Positions 8,990-17,348 of a stretch of 64,000 nucleotides of DNA are shown in pieces; within the stretch, counting starts at the first letter, position 1; each line of letters begins with the position of its first letter. A program made the translations under genes and the position numbers. The stretch comes from JAPULR01 sp965238215 (GTDB lineage: Bacteria > Chloroflexota > Dehalococcoidia > Lucifugimonadales > GCA-2712585). The DNA is taken from the NCBI GenBank assembly GCA_965238215.1, contig OZ250180.1, positions 1,488,001 through 1,552,000 of the forward strand, in the 5' to 3' direction. The notes beneath the pieces are model-generated. The model was not told where the DNA came from. It ran no database searches and saw only the letters and a list, made by a program, of their open reading frames with translations.

Positions 8990-9379
8990 ATGAAAGACAT
9001 GAAAGAAATACGCAAAGAAATGCGAGACTTCCTCGACAGACTTCCAGGCCCCAAAGAACCCCCTAAGGGCTCCTTCTACGACCTCAGTAGTGATGAAGAG
9101 ATCAGCAATGACGAAGAGCCTAAACGAAAGTCCGGCGGCCAGCTCGGCAACCAGAACGCCCGCAAGCACGGCCTCCACTCAAAACACCTGCCCGCTCAAC
9201 GACTCGAAGAATACAACAACGCCCTTGCGGTCAGAGACCTCGCCCCGGAGATAGCCATCGTCCGCGTCAGGCTCAACGGACTCCTCAACGATCCAGAAGC
9301 CTCCCCGGACCTCATCAATAGGACCCTAAGTGTCTTGGGCAGGCTCATGAACATCCAACGCCGCTTCATTTACGGATAA
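8990..9379 (+). CDS. Small 'GNQNARKHG-x-x-SK' protein, copy 1 (terminase-small-subunit-like motif)
   Basis: A 129-residue protein: a basic N-terminal helix (MKDMKEIRKEMRDFLDRL), a Pro/Lys linker, an acidic Ser-rich stretch, then GNQNARKHGLHSK and a helical C-terminal half. The GNxNAxKHGxxSK motif is common in small phage-derived proteins, including some predicted terminase small subunits, but no phage genes are nearby. A paralogue of roughly 65% identity by eye lies at 42545-42922. The leader just upstream is C-rich with no Shine-Dalgarno and is conserved between the copies, as is the 3' flank. Function is unknown. Confidence 0.7.
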   Translation: MKDMKEIRKEMRDFLDRLPGPKEPPKGSFYDLSSDEEISNDEEPKRKSGGQLGNQNARKHGLHSKHLPAQRLEEYNNALAVRDLAPEIAIVRVRLNGLLNDPEASPDLINRTLSVLGRLMNIQRRFIYG

Positions 9380-9389
9380 CCATGTCCCA

Positions 9390-9545
9390 AACTCCATTCG
9401 TTTGCCCTACTTTTTTTGAAACGAGTCCCACGCCTGAAACTAGCAACCCTAGGCACGAACTCGATTTTCAAAACGAGTCAGCCCCACGACTGGCAACCCT
9501 GGAACGAGTCTCTCGTTTCCCCACTCGTTCCTGAAACGAAGTCGC
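9390..9545 (+). repeat. 3' flank of HGxxSK gene: clustered AACGAGTC / CATTCGTTT words
   Basis: The word ACGAGTC or a close variant occurs at 9421, 9473 and 9504, with inverted forms (CTCGTTT at 9512, ACTCGTTC at 9523) and ACGAAGTC at 9536. Two longer units share the pattern ACTRGCAACCCTRG. The second HGxxSK copy has a related 3' flank with CATTCGTTT, AACGAATC and CCCACGCCTG. This suggests a conserved cis-acting array belonging to the element. Confidence 0.5.
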
Positions 9546-9639
9546 CCGTTGCGCCTTTTAGGGGAAGGGGCTATTATGTCAACGCATCATCCTCCAATCG
9601 CGGGGAGTCTCCCCAACCACTAGGACAAGGAAACAATCA

Positions 9640-10410
9640 ATGAGCTACCAGACCATACTTGTGAATCGAGAAGGCGGCGTTGCAACCGTCACCCTCAACC
9701 GGCCCCGGGTCCTCAACGCCATGAACCTCGCCCTATCCCAAGAGCTAGGCCAAGCCATCGCCGAGTTGGAGGCCGACGACGACGTTCGCGCCATCATCCT
9801 AACAGGCGCAGGCGAACGCTCCTTCTCCGCCGGCGCGGACATCCACGAGATGCGCTCCTTCACCCCGGAGCAGTCGGCCCAAGCCGCCGACATGAGAGGC
9901 CAAGGCCAGCAGAGGGTGGTCAGCTGCGCCAAGCCCATCATCGGCGCCCTCAACGGACTGGCCCACGGCGGCGGCGCCGTGCTCGCCAGCTCCCTCGACT
10001 TCCTTGTAGGGTGCGAGCGGAGCCAGTTTCGCTTTCTGGCCGTCGCCTACGGCCAGATGAACTCCACCTGGACCCTCCCCGTCATCATCGGCTGGCCCCG
10101 CGCCAAGGAACTCCTCTACACGGGTCGGGTCGTGGAGGCGGAAGAAGCTTACCGGCTGGGCCTCCTGAACCACCTGGTCCCCTCAGACAAGCTCATGGAT
10201 AAAACTATGGAGCTGGCCCAGACAATCGCCGCCAACCATCCCAGGTCCGTCCAGGGAGTGAAGAGTCTCATTCAGAATAATCTGGGCCACTCCTGGGAGG
10301 AGATGCGGCAGCGGGAGCACATGGCCCGCAGAACCACCCACCGCGGCCTTGCCGTCGAGGAAGGATTTCAGGAATTCATTCAGCGTAGGGGCAGACCCCT
10401 GCAAAAGTGA
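9640..10410 (+). CDS. Enoyl-CoA hydratase/isomerase (crotonase) family protein
   Basis: A 256-residue crotonase-fold protein. The first oxyanion-hole segment is SAGADIHEM and the second is HGGGAVLASSLD. The two glutamates used by classical enoyl-CoA hydratases (in GGGCE and in PE after the Gly-Gln pair) are replaced here (GGGAV and GQMN), so a plain hydratase activity is doubtful. An isomerase, hydrolase or other CoA-thioester reaction is more likely. ATG start, preceded by AAGGAAACAATCA. It appears to be a single-gene unit. Confidence 0.8.
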   Translation: MSYQTILVNREGGVATVTLNRPRVLNAMNLALSQELGQAIAELEADDDVRAIILTGAGERSFSAGADIHEMRSFTPEQSAQAADMRGQGQQRVVSCAKPIIGALNGLAHGGGAVLASSLDFLVGCERSQFRFLAVAYGQMNSTWTLPVIIGWPRAKELLYTGRVVEAEEAYRLGLLNHLVPSDKLMDKTMELAQTIAANHPRSVQGVKSLIQNNLGHSWEEMRQREHMARRTTHRGLAVEEGFQEFIQRRGRPLQK

Positions 10411-10657
10411 AGTCAAGGGGCTGGTCTAACGCCCCGTCATCCACTACAATGGGGCGCACGCTGCAATAATATACGCAACTGATTAGAGGCGGAGGAACCG
10501 TAGACAAACCCGCAATAGCGATCCTCGAATGCCTAGAGCGCCGCAACCCTTGCTATATAATAAGGAAGTGAATCGAAATCTCACCGGCAATAGAGAGGCC
10601 TTTCCCGAAGCCCCAACTCAATCTGGGCAATTGATCCCTATGGCGATAGTAAAGCTA

Positions 10658-10687
10658 TTGCATTGGCCAATGACAACCCTATATAAT
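10658..10687 (+). promoter_or_regulatory. Candidate sigma-70 promoter for the surface-protein gene
   Basis: TTGCAT (10658-10663), an 18-nt spacer and TATAAT (10682-10687), about 75 nt upstream of the next start codon. The whole 10411-10762 gap is AT-richer than its surroundings and has a second TATAAT at 10556-10561. I see no gene in the gap. Confidence 0.5.
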
Positions 10688-10762
10688 ACGCCCGCAGTTC
10701 CCCACTGTTGCTTGTCAATTGCCTAAGAACATCTGATTACGCTAGCCGTTAAAGGAGGTTAG

Positions 10763-11854
10763 ATGTACTTGTCCAAAGTCTTCAAAGTAGTCCTGTTGCT
10801 ATCGCTGGTGGCACTTATCATCCCCCTCAGCATCGCCCGCGGGCAGGTGACCGTGGGTACAGCTATGATCGAGGAATCCTCTACGGGCGCCTCCGACATG
10901 CTGACAACTAAGCTGAACACCCTCCCCAGCCCAGGGGAAGGCAACGCTTATGAAGGATGGTTGGTAACCGCCGATGGCTCGGGTAAGCTCAGCGTTGGCG
11001 TCTTAGAATTGGACGACAGCGGCAACGTCGACCAGAGCTACACCCACCCCGACGGTATGAACCTGGCAACCGGCTACAGCCAGTTCCTCGTCACCGTCGA
11101 ACCCTCCCCAGATTCGGATCCTGCACCCTCAGGCGTAATTGTCTACTACGACGTCATTCCTGAAGACGGCATCATGTACGTCCACGGGCTGCTGGATAGC
11201 GAATCCGGCGCAACGGTATCTCTCGTCGGTCAGACCCAACTTGCCGTTACCCACGCCAAGCTAGCCACGGAAGGTAAGACCATCGAAGAAGTGCAATCGC
11301 ACGCTTCCCACGTGATCAACATCATTGAGGGCGCCGACGGCGACAACTTCGATGACGCTCATGCAAACCCGGGTGACGGAATGGGCATTGCGGCCCACGC
11401 CACCGCCGCCGCCGGGCAGGCTCAGGGCGCCGTCGCAGCCGTGCCCACCCATCCCAACTTCCATACCTACTCAGGCCAGGTCGTCAGTTCCACCAACAAC
11501 GTAACCTCTTGGGCCGGCATGGCCCGGGACGCAGCCATGACCGCCAAGGCTGCCAGCGACATGGTTACCGCCAGGGCCTACGCCACCAACGCTCACACTC
11601 TGGCGAGCCGGGCCTTAAATGGCCGGGATAAAGACTTGGACGGCTCCATCAGTGCCAGAGAAGGCGAAGGCGGCGCAATGCAGGCACACATGTCCGCGCA
11701 AGACATGGCCGGCTACAATGCCATGGTCGGCGCCGGTCCGCCCGACACCGGCGACATAAACTTCATGACCCTCGCCCTCATTGCCCTTGGCGTCGGCGCA
11801 GTCATGATAGTCGGCGGAGGGACCATCCTCCGGCGCAGCCGGGCACGGGCCTAA
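10763..11854 (+). CDS. Exported, C-terminally anchored protein with RskA-like domain
   Basis: 363 residues. An N-terminal signal helix (about 7-28, ending before a mature start near GQVTVG) is followed by a domain resembling the extracytoplasmic part of anti-sigma-K factors: YEGWLV near residue 53 and FLVTVEPSPDSDPAPSG near 110. An Ala/His-rich helical region follows, then an EF-hand-like loop DKDLDGSIS (about 293-301), a C-terminal TM helix and a basic tail RRSRARA. The topology suggests a surface protein anchored by its C-terminus. There is no sigma-binding domain, so it is not an obvious anti-sigma factor. Strong SD (AAAGGAGG). Function unknown. Confidence 0.65.
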   Translation: MYLSKVFKVVLLLSLVALIIPLSIARGQVTVGTAMIEESSTGASDMLTTKLNTLPSPGEGNAYEGWLVTADGSGKLSVGVLELDDSGNVDQSYTHPDGMNLATGYSQFLVTVEPSPDSDPAPSGVIVYYDVIPEDGIMYVHGLLDSESGATVSLVGQTQLAVTHAKLATEGKTIEEVQSHASHVINIIEGADGDNFDDAHANPGDGMGIAAHATAAAGQAQGAVAAVPTHPNFHTYSGQVVSSTNNVTSWAGMARDAAMTAKAASDMVTARAYATNAHTLASRALNGRDKDLDGSISAREGEGGAMQAHMSAQDMAGYNAMVGAGPPDTGDINFMTLALIALGVGAVMIVGGGTILRRSRARA

Positions 11855-11878
11855 ACAGCCCTCAAACCTTATGAATCC

Positions 11879-11919
11879 TATGAACCCCTCGGCAAATGCC
11901 GAGGGGTTCATAATTTTTT
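11879..11919 (+). terminator. Intrinsic terminator
   Basis: A near-perfect 15-16-bp inverted repeat (ATGAACCCCTCGGCA at 11880-11894 and its complement at 11897-11911) with a tight loop, followed by six T's at 11914-11919. It ends transcription of the surface-protein gene just upstream of the RidA gene. Confidence 0.9.
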
Positions 11920-11938
11920 CTGAAGGAGCCTCATCCCC

Positions 11939-12325
11939 ATGGAGAAGATTCGCCACGCCCATTCGGACATAGCCCCCACCCTCGGCAACTACGTGCGGTC
12001 CCTTCGCGCAGGGTCAACTCTCTACGTATCCGGTTGTACCGCCGTCGGCACCCCTTCAGAGAACGAGGACGTTATCGCCCAGGCAAACGCCACCCTCGAA
12101 CGTATACAGGCCATCGTCCACTCCGAAGGCGCGTCCATGGGCGACGTCGTCAAGCTGGTAATCTACGTTACGGACATGGACGCCTTCCGTCCGCGGCAGC
12201 CGGAATTCGAAGTCCTTATGGAACGCTACTTTCAGGGCCAGTACCCCACCAGCACCCTGGTAGCCAGCCCCGGTCTCGCCCGCCCAAGCCTGCTCATAGA
12301 AATAGAACCAACCGTAGTCTTCTAA
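11939..12325 (+). CDS. RidA family (YjgF/YER057c/UK114) protein
   Basis: A 128-residue protein of normal family length. Hallmarks: LYVSGCTAVG (family: LfVSGQ), a central helix with ERIQAIVHSEGASMGDVVKLVIYVTDM, and the C-terminal R-x-S-LLIEIEPTVV strand bearing the conserved Arg. RidA members deaminate reactive enamine/imine intermediates from PLP enzymes; the Arg is needed for that. It is preceded by a terminator, so it starts its own unit. SD AAGGAGC lies upstream of the ATG. Confidence 0.88.
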   Translation: MEKIRHAHSDIAPTLGNYVRSLRAGSTLYVSGCTAVGTPSENEDVIAQANATLERIQAIVHSEGASMGDVVKLVIYVTDMDAFRPRQPEFEVLMERYFQGQYPTSTLVASPGLARPSLLIEIEPTVVF

Positions 12326-12495
12326 CCCCATCGCCAAACCGCTCACTCCATCCGTCACCCCCTACGCATCATTTTGGGCACAACGAAGAATCTCGGTAAC
12401 AGCCCATTGACCCAAATTGCCACCTGCCGCTAGAATATGCCTCGGTACGTGACATCTCTACCCTTCGGTACCTCGACGAGAAAGGAACCGCTCCC

Positions 12496-12615
12496 ATGCC
12501 GAACGAGACGGGAAAGCGCTACACCTGCTCCCAGTGCGGCTCCGAGTTCCTCGTCACTCGGGGCGGGGATGGTGAGTTGAAGTGTTGCAGTCAACCGACC
12601 AAGCTCAAGAACTAG
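12496..12615 (+). CDS. Desulforedoxin-like mini-protein 1 (Cys4 iron/zinc site)
   Basis: 39 residues, too short for most gene finders. Sequence features: RYTCSQCGSEF, then GDGELKCCSQP. The spacing C-x2-C ... C-C with the GxGxLxCC block matches desulforedoxin and the N-terminal domain of desulfoferrodoxin, which hold a Fe(Cys)4 centre for electron transfer. A plausible SD (GAGAAAGGAA) precedes the ATG. It is followed 81 nt later by a paralogue. Zinc instead of iron is possible. Confidence 0.7.
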   Translation: MPNETGKRYTCSQCGSEFLVTRGGDGELKCCSQPTKLKN

Positions 12616-12696
12616 AGGCCGCCAGGATAGCCTCAACCCCCAAGATGAGCGCCTGAGCCTCCCCCAACCGACTTCCAAACACCAGGATGTAAGAAA

Positions 12697-12840
12697 ATGA
12701 CCAACCAACTCGGAAAACGTTACGCTTGCCAACAGTGCGGCACCCTTATTCTCTGCGTGCGACGTGGAGACGGCCTTGTCGTCTGCTGCGACGTGGAAAT
12801 GGCCCTCCAAGCACCTCGGCAGCTCCCCTCCTCCGACTAG
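12697..12840 (+). CDS. Desulforedoxin-like mini-protein 2 (Cys4 iron/zinc site)
   Basis: 47 residues, a tandem paralogue of the previous gene: GKRYACQQCGTLI, then GDGLVVCCDVEM, with the same C-x2-C ... C-C ligand set and a short variable tail. It lies immediately upstream of an OGG-type DNA glycosylase reading frame (19-nt gap) on the same strand. Two adjacent copies suggest a conserved small redox or metal protein; the partner is unknown. Confidence 0.68.
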   Translation: MTNQLGKRYACQQCGTLILCVRRGDGLVVCCDVEMALQAPRQLPSSD

Positions 12841-12859
12841 CCCTGCCGTCACGGCGATC

Positions 12860-13738
12860 ATGCGGGCAGCAAACGCAGTGCCACGTCGGCTAATAATCGG
12901 CCAACCCTTCGATTTGCACGCCGTTCTCGACGGCACCCAAGATTTCCGGTGGCGCCAGATGTCAGGCGGGTGGCGTTCCGGTGTCCTCAATGGAAACCTG
13001 ATCCGCCTCCGACAGCTCGATGGAGCACTCAAGTACCGGGCAAAGGCCAACCTGGACCATCTCCTCATCTCCTACTTTCGCTTGGATGAAGACGTGGAGA
13101 TCCTTCGCGCTGAATTATCGGCCCGCGATGCTCACGTCGCCAAGCTAGTGAAGAGATACCCCTACCTACGAGTCCTCCGCCAGCCGGACCACTGGGAGTG
13201 TACCGCCGCCTACGTCTGCTCCGCCACCAACAGCGTCGATAGCATAGGCAAAATGGTGGAGAAAGTCGCCAAAGCGCTAGGCCGCCCTGTCGAACTCGAT
13301 GGCGAAGTGCGCTACGCCTTCCCATCCCCTCAACGGGTGGTGGTGGCCGGTGTGGAAACTTTGGAGCGGCTGAGGTTGGGTATGGACCGCCACACCAAGA
13401 TATTCGCCGCCGCCCAACGCATATGCGCCAGCAGGCTGGACATGCGTCGCCTGTCCCAACCCGAGGCCTGCTACGCAGAAGCCAAGCGTTGACTCATGGC
13501 CTGCCGCGGCATTGGGAACAAGATAGCAGATTGCATCGCCCTCTTTGCTCTGGACAAGATGGAAGCCTTTCCAGTGGATAGGTGGGTTGAACGGGCCATG
13601 AAGCGATACTTCCCATCCGGAAATCAGCCCGTCGGCGACGAGTTAGTTATGTGGGCCCCGGATCACTTCGGTAGATACGCCGGATACGCCAACCGGTTGC
13701 TGTTTCGCGACCGGCGCGACCGGTCCTATCAGAGATAG
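12860..13738 (+). pseudogene. ogg: 8-oxoguanine DNA glycosylase (OGG1 type) interrupted by in-frame TGA
   Basis: One continuous frame encodes an entire OGG1-like protein except for a TGA at 13490-13492. The N-terminal OGG domain has FDLHAVLDGTQDFRWRQ; the core has PYLRVLRQPDHWECTAAYVCS; after the TGA comes the HhH-GPD block GIGNKIADC (catalytic Lys) with ALDKMEAFPVDRWVERAM (catalytic Asp). The TGA falls six codons before GIGNK, at a position where human OGG1 has Ala. The truncated product would lack both catalytic residues. Either this is a recent nonsense mutation or sequencing error, or the TGA is recoded; the window also carries a convincing selenocysteine UGA. No convincing SECIS follows: the nearest hairpin loop is only about 10 nt away. 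Confidence 0.8.
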
Positions 13739-13739
13739 A

Positions 13740-14612
13740 CTAATCCACAGCAGCTCCGGGCCGGGACTCCAACAGCAAGATCCGGTCAAGCCCAGCGAGG
13801 TCCTTCTCCACTGACGTCGCCGCCCCCGGAAATAGCCTCGTCGCCATTCGCCGCAGAGGCTCACCCTGGCCCGGGTCTATCTCCAGCAACATCACGCCGT
13901 CCAAAGCCAGCTTGCCCGCTGCCTGACCCATCAATCGACGCAGCATTACCATGCCGTCGGCTCCTCCGTCCAGCGCCGTCCTCGGCTCCCAGTCCAATTC
14001 CGGCTGGAGGTCCTTCAGACGCGCCGACGGGATATACGGAAGGTTGGCCACAATGACGTCCACCCTACCGGGCAGCGGCTCCAGCAAGTCCCCCTTCAGG
14101 AGGGTGATTCGCTGCCCAAGGCCAAACTTGTCAACGTTGACCCTCGCCACTTCCAGCGCATCCGCCGAAATATCCGTGGCGTACAGCCGAACGCCTGGCA
14201 GGTGCATGGCCAGGTTGACGGCAATGCCTCCGCTGCCCGTTCCCACGTCCGCCACCACAAGCCCCGCCCGCTCCATCCGCTCCATGCATACCAGCATGGC
14301 CCGCTCTATCAACATCTCTGTTTCCGGGCGGGGAACCATAACTCCTGGGTCAACTGTCAGGTCCACGCCGTAGAACTCCCGGTGCCCCAGGATGTACGCC
14401 AGAGGTTCACGTCGTAGCCGACGCTGCACCGCCTTCTCTAGAGTCTCCGCCGCCTCGTCAGGTATGGCGTCGTCCTGGTAGGCGTAGAGACGATGCCGAG
14501 GCACGGCCAGCACGTCCGTCAGGATGACTTCCGATTCCAGTCTGGGCTCCGGCGCCCCCACTTCCGCCAAACGGTTCCGAGCGTCTCGCAGGAACTCCCT
14601 CAGTGTCGGCAT
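13740..14612 (-). CDS. prmC: Release-factor glutamine methyltransferase PrmC (HemK)
   Basis: A 290-residue SAM-dependent methylase that modifies the Gln of the GGQ motif in release factors. N-terminal helical RF-binding domain (1-85), SAM site VVADVGTGSGGIAVNLA (about 123) and active-site tetrapeptide NLPY in VIVANLPYIPSARL. NLPY in place of NPPY is a known natural variant. It lies 73 bp downstream of prfA on the same strand, the usual bacterial pairing of enzyme and substrate. Confidence 0.95.
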   Translation of the reverse strand: MPTLREFLRDARNRLAEVGAPEPRLESEVILTDVLAVPRHRLYAYQDDAIPDEAAETLEKAVQRRLRREPLAYILGHREFYGVDLTVDPGVMVPRPETEMLIERAMLVCMERMERAGLVVADVGTGSGGIAVNLAMHLPGVRLYATDISADALEVARVNVDKFGLGQRITLLKGDLLEPLPGRVDVIVANLPYIPSARLKDLQPELDWEPRTALDGGADGMVMLRRLMGQAAGKLALDGVMLLEIDPGQGEPLRRMATRLFPGAATSVEKDLAGLDRILLLESRPGAAVD

Positions 14613-14685
14613 TCAGTTGCCGTGTAAGCAGTGGAGAATCGCAGCATTCGCAGGGGTTGCCGGGCCTCCCCAGGGGAAGAAGAAA

Positions 14686-15768
14686 TCAACGGGCCAGGGC
14701 TGCTTCCAGAGCTCCGGCCTGCTCGTGAGCCGCAAGCGCCTCTATGATGTCGTCCATGAACCCGTCCATATACTTCTGGTAGCCAAAGAAACTTCGGCCT
14801 ATGCGGTGGTCCGTAATCCTGTCTTGGGGTAAGTTATAGGTGCGAATCTTTTCCGCCCTGTCCCCCGTGCCCACCTGAGTGCGGCGGGACTGGACTATCT
14901 CCCTCTCCTGTCTAAGCTGCTCTTGCTCGTACAGCCGGGCACGGAGAATGTTCAAGGCCCTCTGTTTATTCTTGTACTGGGATCGCTCGTCCTGGCATGT
15001 AACCACCGTGCCAGTGGGGTTATGGACAATCCGGATGGCCGTGGCCACCTTGTTCACGTTCTGGCCCCCATGTCCCCCGGCGTGGAAGACGTCGATGCGC
15101 AGGTCGTCCATGTTTATCTTGATGTCCACCTCTTCCGCCTCCGGCAGCACCGCCACAGTGACTGTAGAGGTGTGGAGCCGCCCCGAAGACTCCGTGGTGG
15201 GAATTCGCTGCACCCGATGCACGCCCCGTTCGTACTTCAGACGACCGAAGGCATTCTTGCCGTCCACGTTGAAGACAATTTCGCTGAAGCCTCCCAGGTC
15301 CGACGGGTTGGAGTTAAGAACCTCCACCTTCCAGGCCCGGTTATGGGCGTACCTGGTGTACATACGGTAGAGGTCTGCGGCGAACAGACCGGCCTCCTGG
15401 CCGCCGGCGCCCTTGCGAATCTCCACGATGACGCTACGTTCGTCGTTGGGGTCCCGGGGCAGCAGCGCCAACCGTAGCTCCTCCACCAACCCTTCTATCC
15501 GGCCGGACGCCTCCTCCAACTCCTCGGCGGCCAGGGCCTCCATCTCCGGATCGTCCCCCTCGTCTATGATTGACTGGGCCTCGTCCCGCTGGACCTGCAA
15601 GTCTCTCAGCTCCCGATACCCCTTCACGGTGTCTTCCAAGCCCGCCCTCTCCTTGGCCAGCTTCTGCACCTGCTCATAGTCCACCGCTACCTCTGGCTGA
15701 GCCAACAAGCGGCCCAACTCCCGATACCGGGCGTCAATATCCTCTAATCTTTCGACGAATGTATTCAT
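14686..15768 (-). CDS. prfA: Peptide chain release factor 1
   Basis: About 360 residues. The stop-codon recognition tripeptide is P-T-T in QRIPTTESSGRLHTS (RF1 has PxT, RF2 has SPF) and the catalytic GGQ lies in AGGHGGQNVNKV. RF1 reads UAA and UAG, not UGA, so it does not compete with UGA recoding. I chose the ATG of MNTFVERLEDIDARY because it matches the family start; Mets 9 and 27 nt upstream are alternatives. No clear SD is visible. Confidence 0.95.
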   Translation of the reverse strand: MNTFVERLEDIDARYRELGRLLAQPEVAVDYEQVQKLAKERAGLEDTVKGYRELRDLQVQRDEAQSIIDEGDDPEMEALAAEELEEASGRIEGLVEELRLALLPRDPNDERSVIVEIRKGAGGQEAGLFAADLYRMYTRYAHNRAWKVEVLNSNPSDLGGFSEIVFNVDGKNAFGRLKYERGVHRVQRIPTTESSGRLHTSTVTVAVLPEAEEVDIKINMDDLRIDVFHAGGHGGQNVNKVATAIRIVHNPTGTVVTCQDERSQYKNKQRALNILRARLYEQEQLRQEREIVQSRRTQVGTGDRAEKIRTYNLPQDRITDHRIGRSFFGYQKYMDGFMDDIIEALAAHEQAGALEAALAR

Positions 15769-15935
15769 GGCATTCATATAACCGATGCGGGACACGGCTC
15801 ACGCGCGACCCTCTTAAGCACCTATTCTATCCAACCCACGGCGCCAATGGCAATTGAGACGCGGGAAGCAAGCACAACACGATCATCCACTATCCTCAAA
15901 GCCACAATGGATCTGGTGGAAGGACTACTAGATTC

Positions 15936-17345
15936 TTAGAGTGGCGGTCTGCGCTTGTGCCACTCCGTCGCCTGCTGATAGGCGTAGCCCGCCCGTAGCG
16001 CCGTCGCCTCGTCGAAGGGACGCGCTGCAAGCTGCAAGCCCACGGGCAAGCCGTCGGAAAAGCCGCAAGGGACCGTCAGCGCCGGATAGCCCGTCAGATT
16101 GAAGGGGCGAGTGTACTGGGTCAGAGCGGGGATGACTCCCACCTGCTTCCCATTGACCGATATAGATTCCTCTTCAATGAGCGGCGCCACCACTGGCTCC
16201 ATCGGGCCCGCCAGCAAGTCCACCTGTCGAAACAGTTCCCGCGTCGATTCGGTGTATTCCCGCCGATGCCGCAACGCTCTCAGGTAGTCCGGCCCGCTGA
16301 TGAAGAGCCCGGACTCGAACCGCCACCGCACCGAAGGGTCGTACTCTTCTCCTCGACGCAGCAGCAGTTCTCTATGATACGCCGCCGCCTCTGCATAGAG
16401 GATTATCTTGGATATGTCGGCGGAGCGGTGATACATCGGCCAAGCCACTTCCACCACCTGCGCGCCCAAGTCCTCCAGTGTCTTCAGCGCAGCCCGGACC
16501 AACCTTTCCACTTCTGCGTCCACGGGCACTTCAAAGTATTCCCGCGGCACCCCAACCTTCAGACCGGTCAGGTCTTCCGAAAGGGATTCCATATAGTCGG
16601 GCACTGGCTCCTGTGCAGACGCCGGATCGCGGGGATCGTAACCCGCCAGCGCCTGTAGGGCGGCGGCGCAGTCTTCCACCGTGCGGGCCATGGGCCCAGG
16701 GTGGTCCAAAGACCAGGAAAGCGATACCAGCCCGTAACGGCTCACCCTCCCGTAGGTGGGCTTGAGGCCCGCCAGTCCGCAGAGAGCGCTGGGAATCCGA
16801 ATGGACCCGCCCGTATCGGTGCCGAATGTAATGGCGCACTGACCCGCCGCTGCAGCGGAGCCGGACCCGCCGCTGGAACCTCCGGCCATCCTGTCCGGGT
16901 CCCACGGGTTATGCATGTGACCGTAGTCGGCGTTGAGGCCCGTAGGCCCAAAGGCGAACTGGTGCAGGTTCAACTTGCCCATCAGAATGGCGCCTGCTTC
17001 CTTCAGGCTGGCCGCCGACGCGCCGTCATAGTCGGGCACGAAATCACCGAAGATGCGAGAGCCGGATGTATTGGGCATCCCCTCCACATAGTAGAGGTCC
17101 TTCAGTCCCACCGGTACGCCGTGTAGGACGCCCCGATATCCTCCGGCCTCAATCTCCGACTCCGCTTTCCTCGCCGCTTCCAGGGCGTCTTCCCCCGGAC
17201 GGGTGATGAAGGAGTTGAGAACCGGCTCCGTAGCCTCGATGCGCTCCAGGTGGGCCTGGACCACTTCAACCGGCGAGATCTTCTTTGCACCGATAAGGCT
17301 CCCGAGTTCTACCGCGCTTAGAAAGCAGAGTTCCGTTGCGTCCAT
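15936..17345 (-). CDS. Amidase (amidase signature / GatA-like)
   Basis: A 469-residue amidase-signature hydrolase. The Ser-cisSer-Lys triad is visible: Lys in GVPVGLKDLYYVEG, the Gly/Ser block AGGSSGGSGSAAAAGQCAI, and the nucleophile Ser in FGTDTGGSIRIPSALCG. It could act on a small amide, or be a GatA paralogue, but its neighbours (AtzG-like helper, cupin, fumarylacetoacetate-type hydrolase) point to catabolism rather than tRNA amidation. The start codon lies 3 nt past the helper's stop codon. Confidence 0.88.
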   Translation of the reverse strand: MDATELCFLSAVELGSLIGAKKISPVEVVQAHLERIEATEPVLNSFITRPGEDALEAARKAESEIEAGGYRGVLHGVPVGLKDLYYVEGMPNTSGSRIFGDFVPDYDGASAASLKEAGAILMGKLNLHQFAFGPTGLNADYGHMHNPWDPDRMAGGSSGGSGSAAAAGQCAITFGTDTGGSIRIPSALCGLAGLKPTYGRVSRYGLVSLSWSLDHPGPMARTVEDCAAALQALAGYDPRDPASAQEPVPDYMESLSEDLTGLKVGVPREYFEVPVDAEVERLVRAALKTLEDLGAQVVEVAWPMYHRSADISKIILYAEAAAYHRELLLRRGEEYDPSVRWRFESGLFISGPDYLRALRHRREYTESTRELFRQVDLLAGPMEPVVAPLIEEESISVNGKQVGVIPALTQYTRPFNLTGYPALTVPCGFSDGLPVGLQLAARPFDEATALRAGYAYQQATEWHKRRPPL

Positions 17346-17348
17346 GGC

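Noticed and set aside
8775..9178. Several overlapping frames in 8775-9178 on both strands
   Set aside because: Low-complexity translations of the nested palindrome and HGxxSK leader; only the frame from 8990 has a paralogue.
13490..13540. A bacterial SECIS element after the ogg TGA
   Set aside because: The best hairpin (ATG-CC/GG-CAT with loop TGCCGC) lies only about 10 nt after the TGA and has no GU in its loop, so it does not meet the usual requirement.
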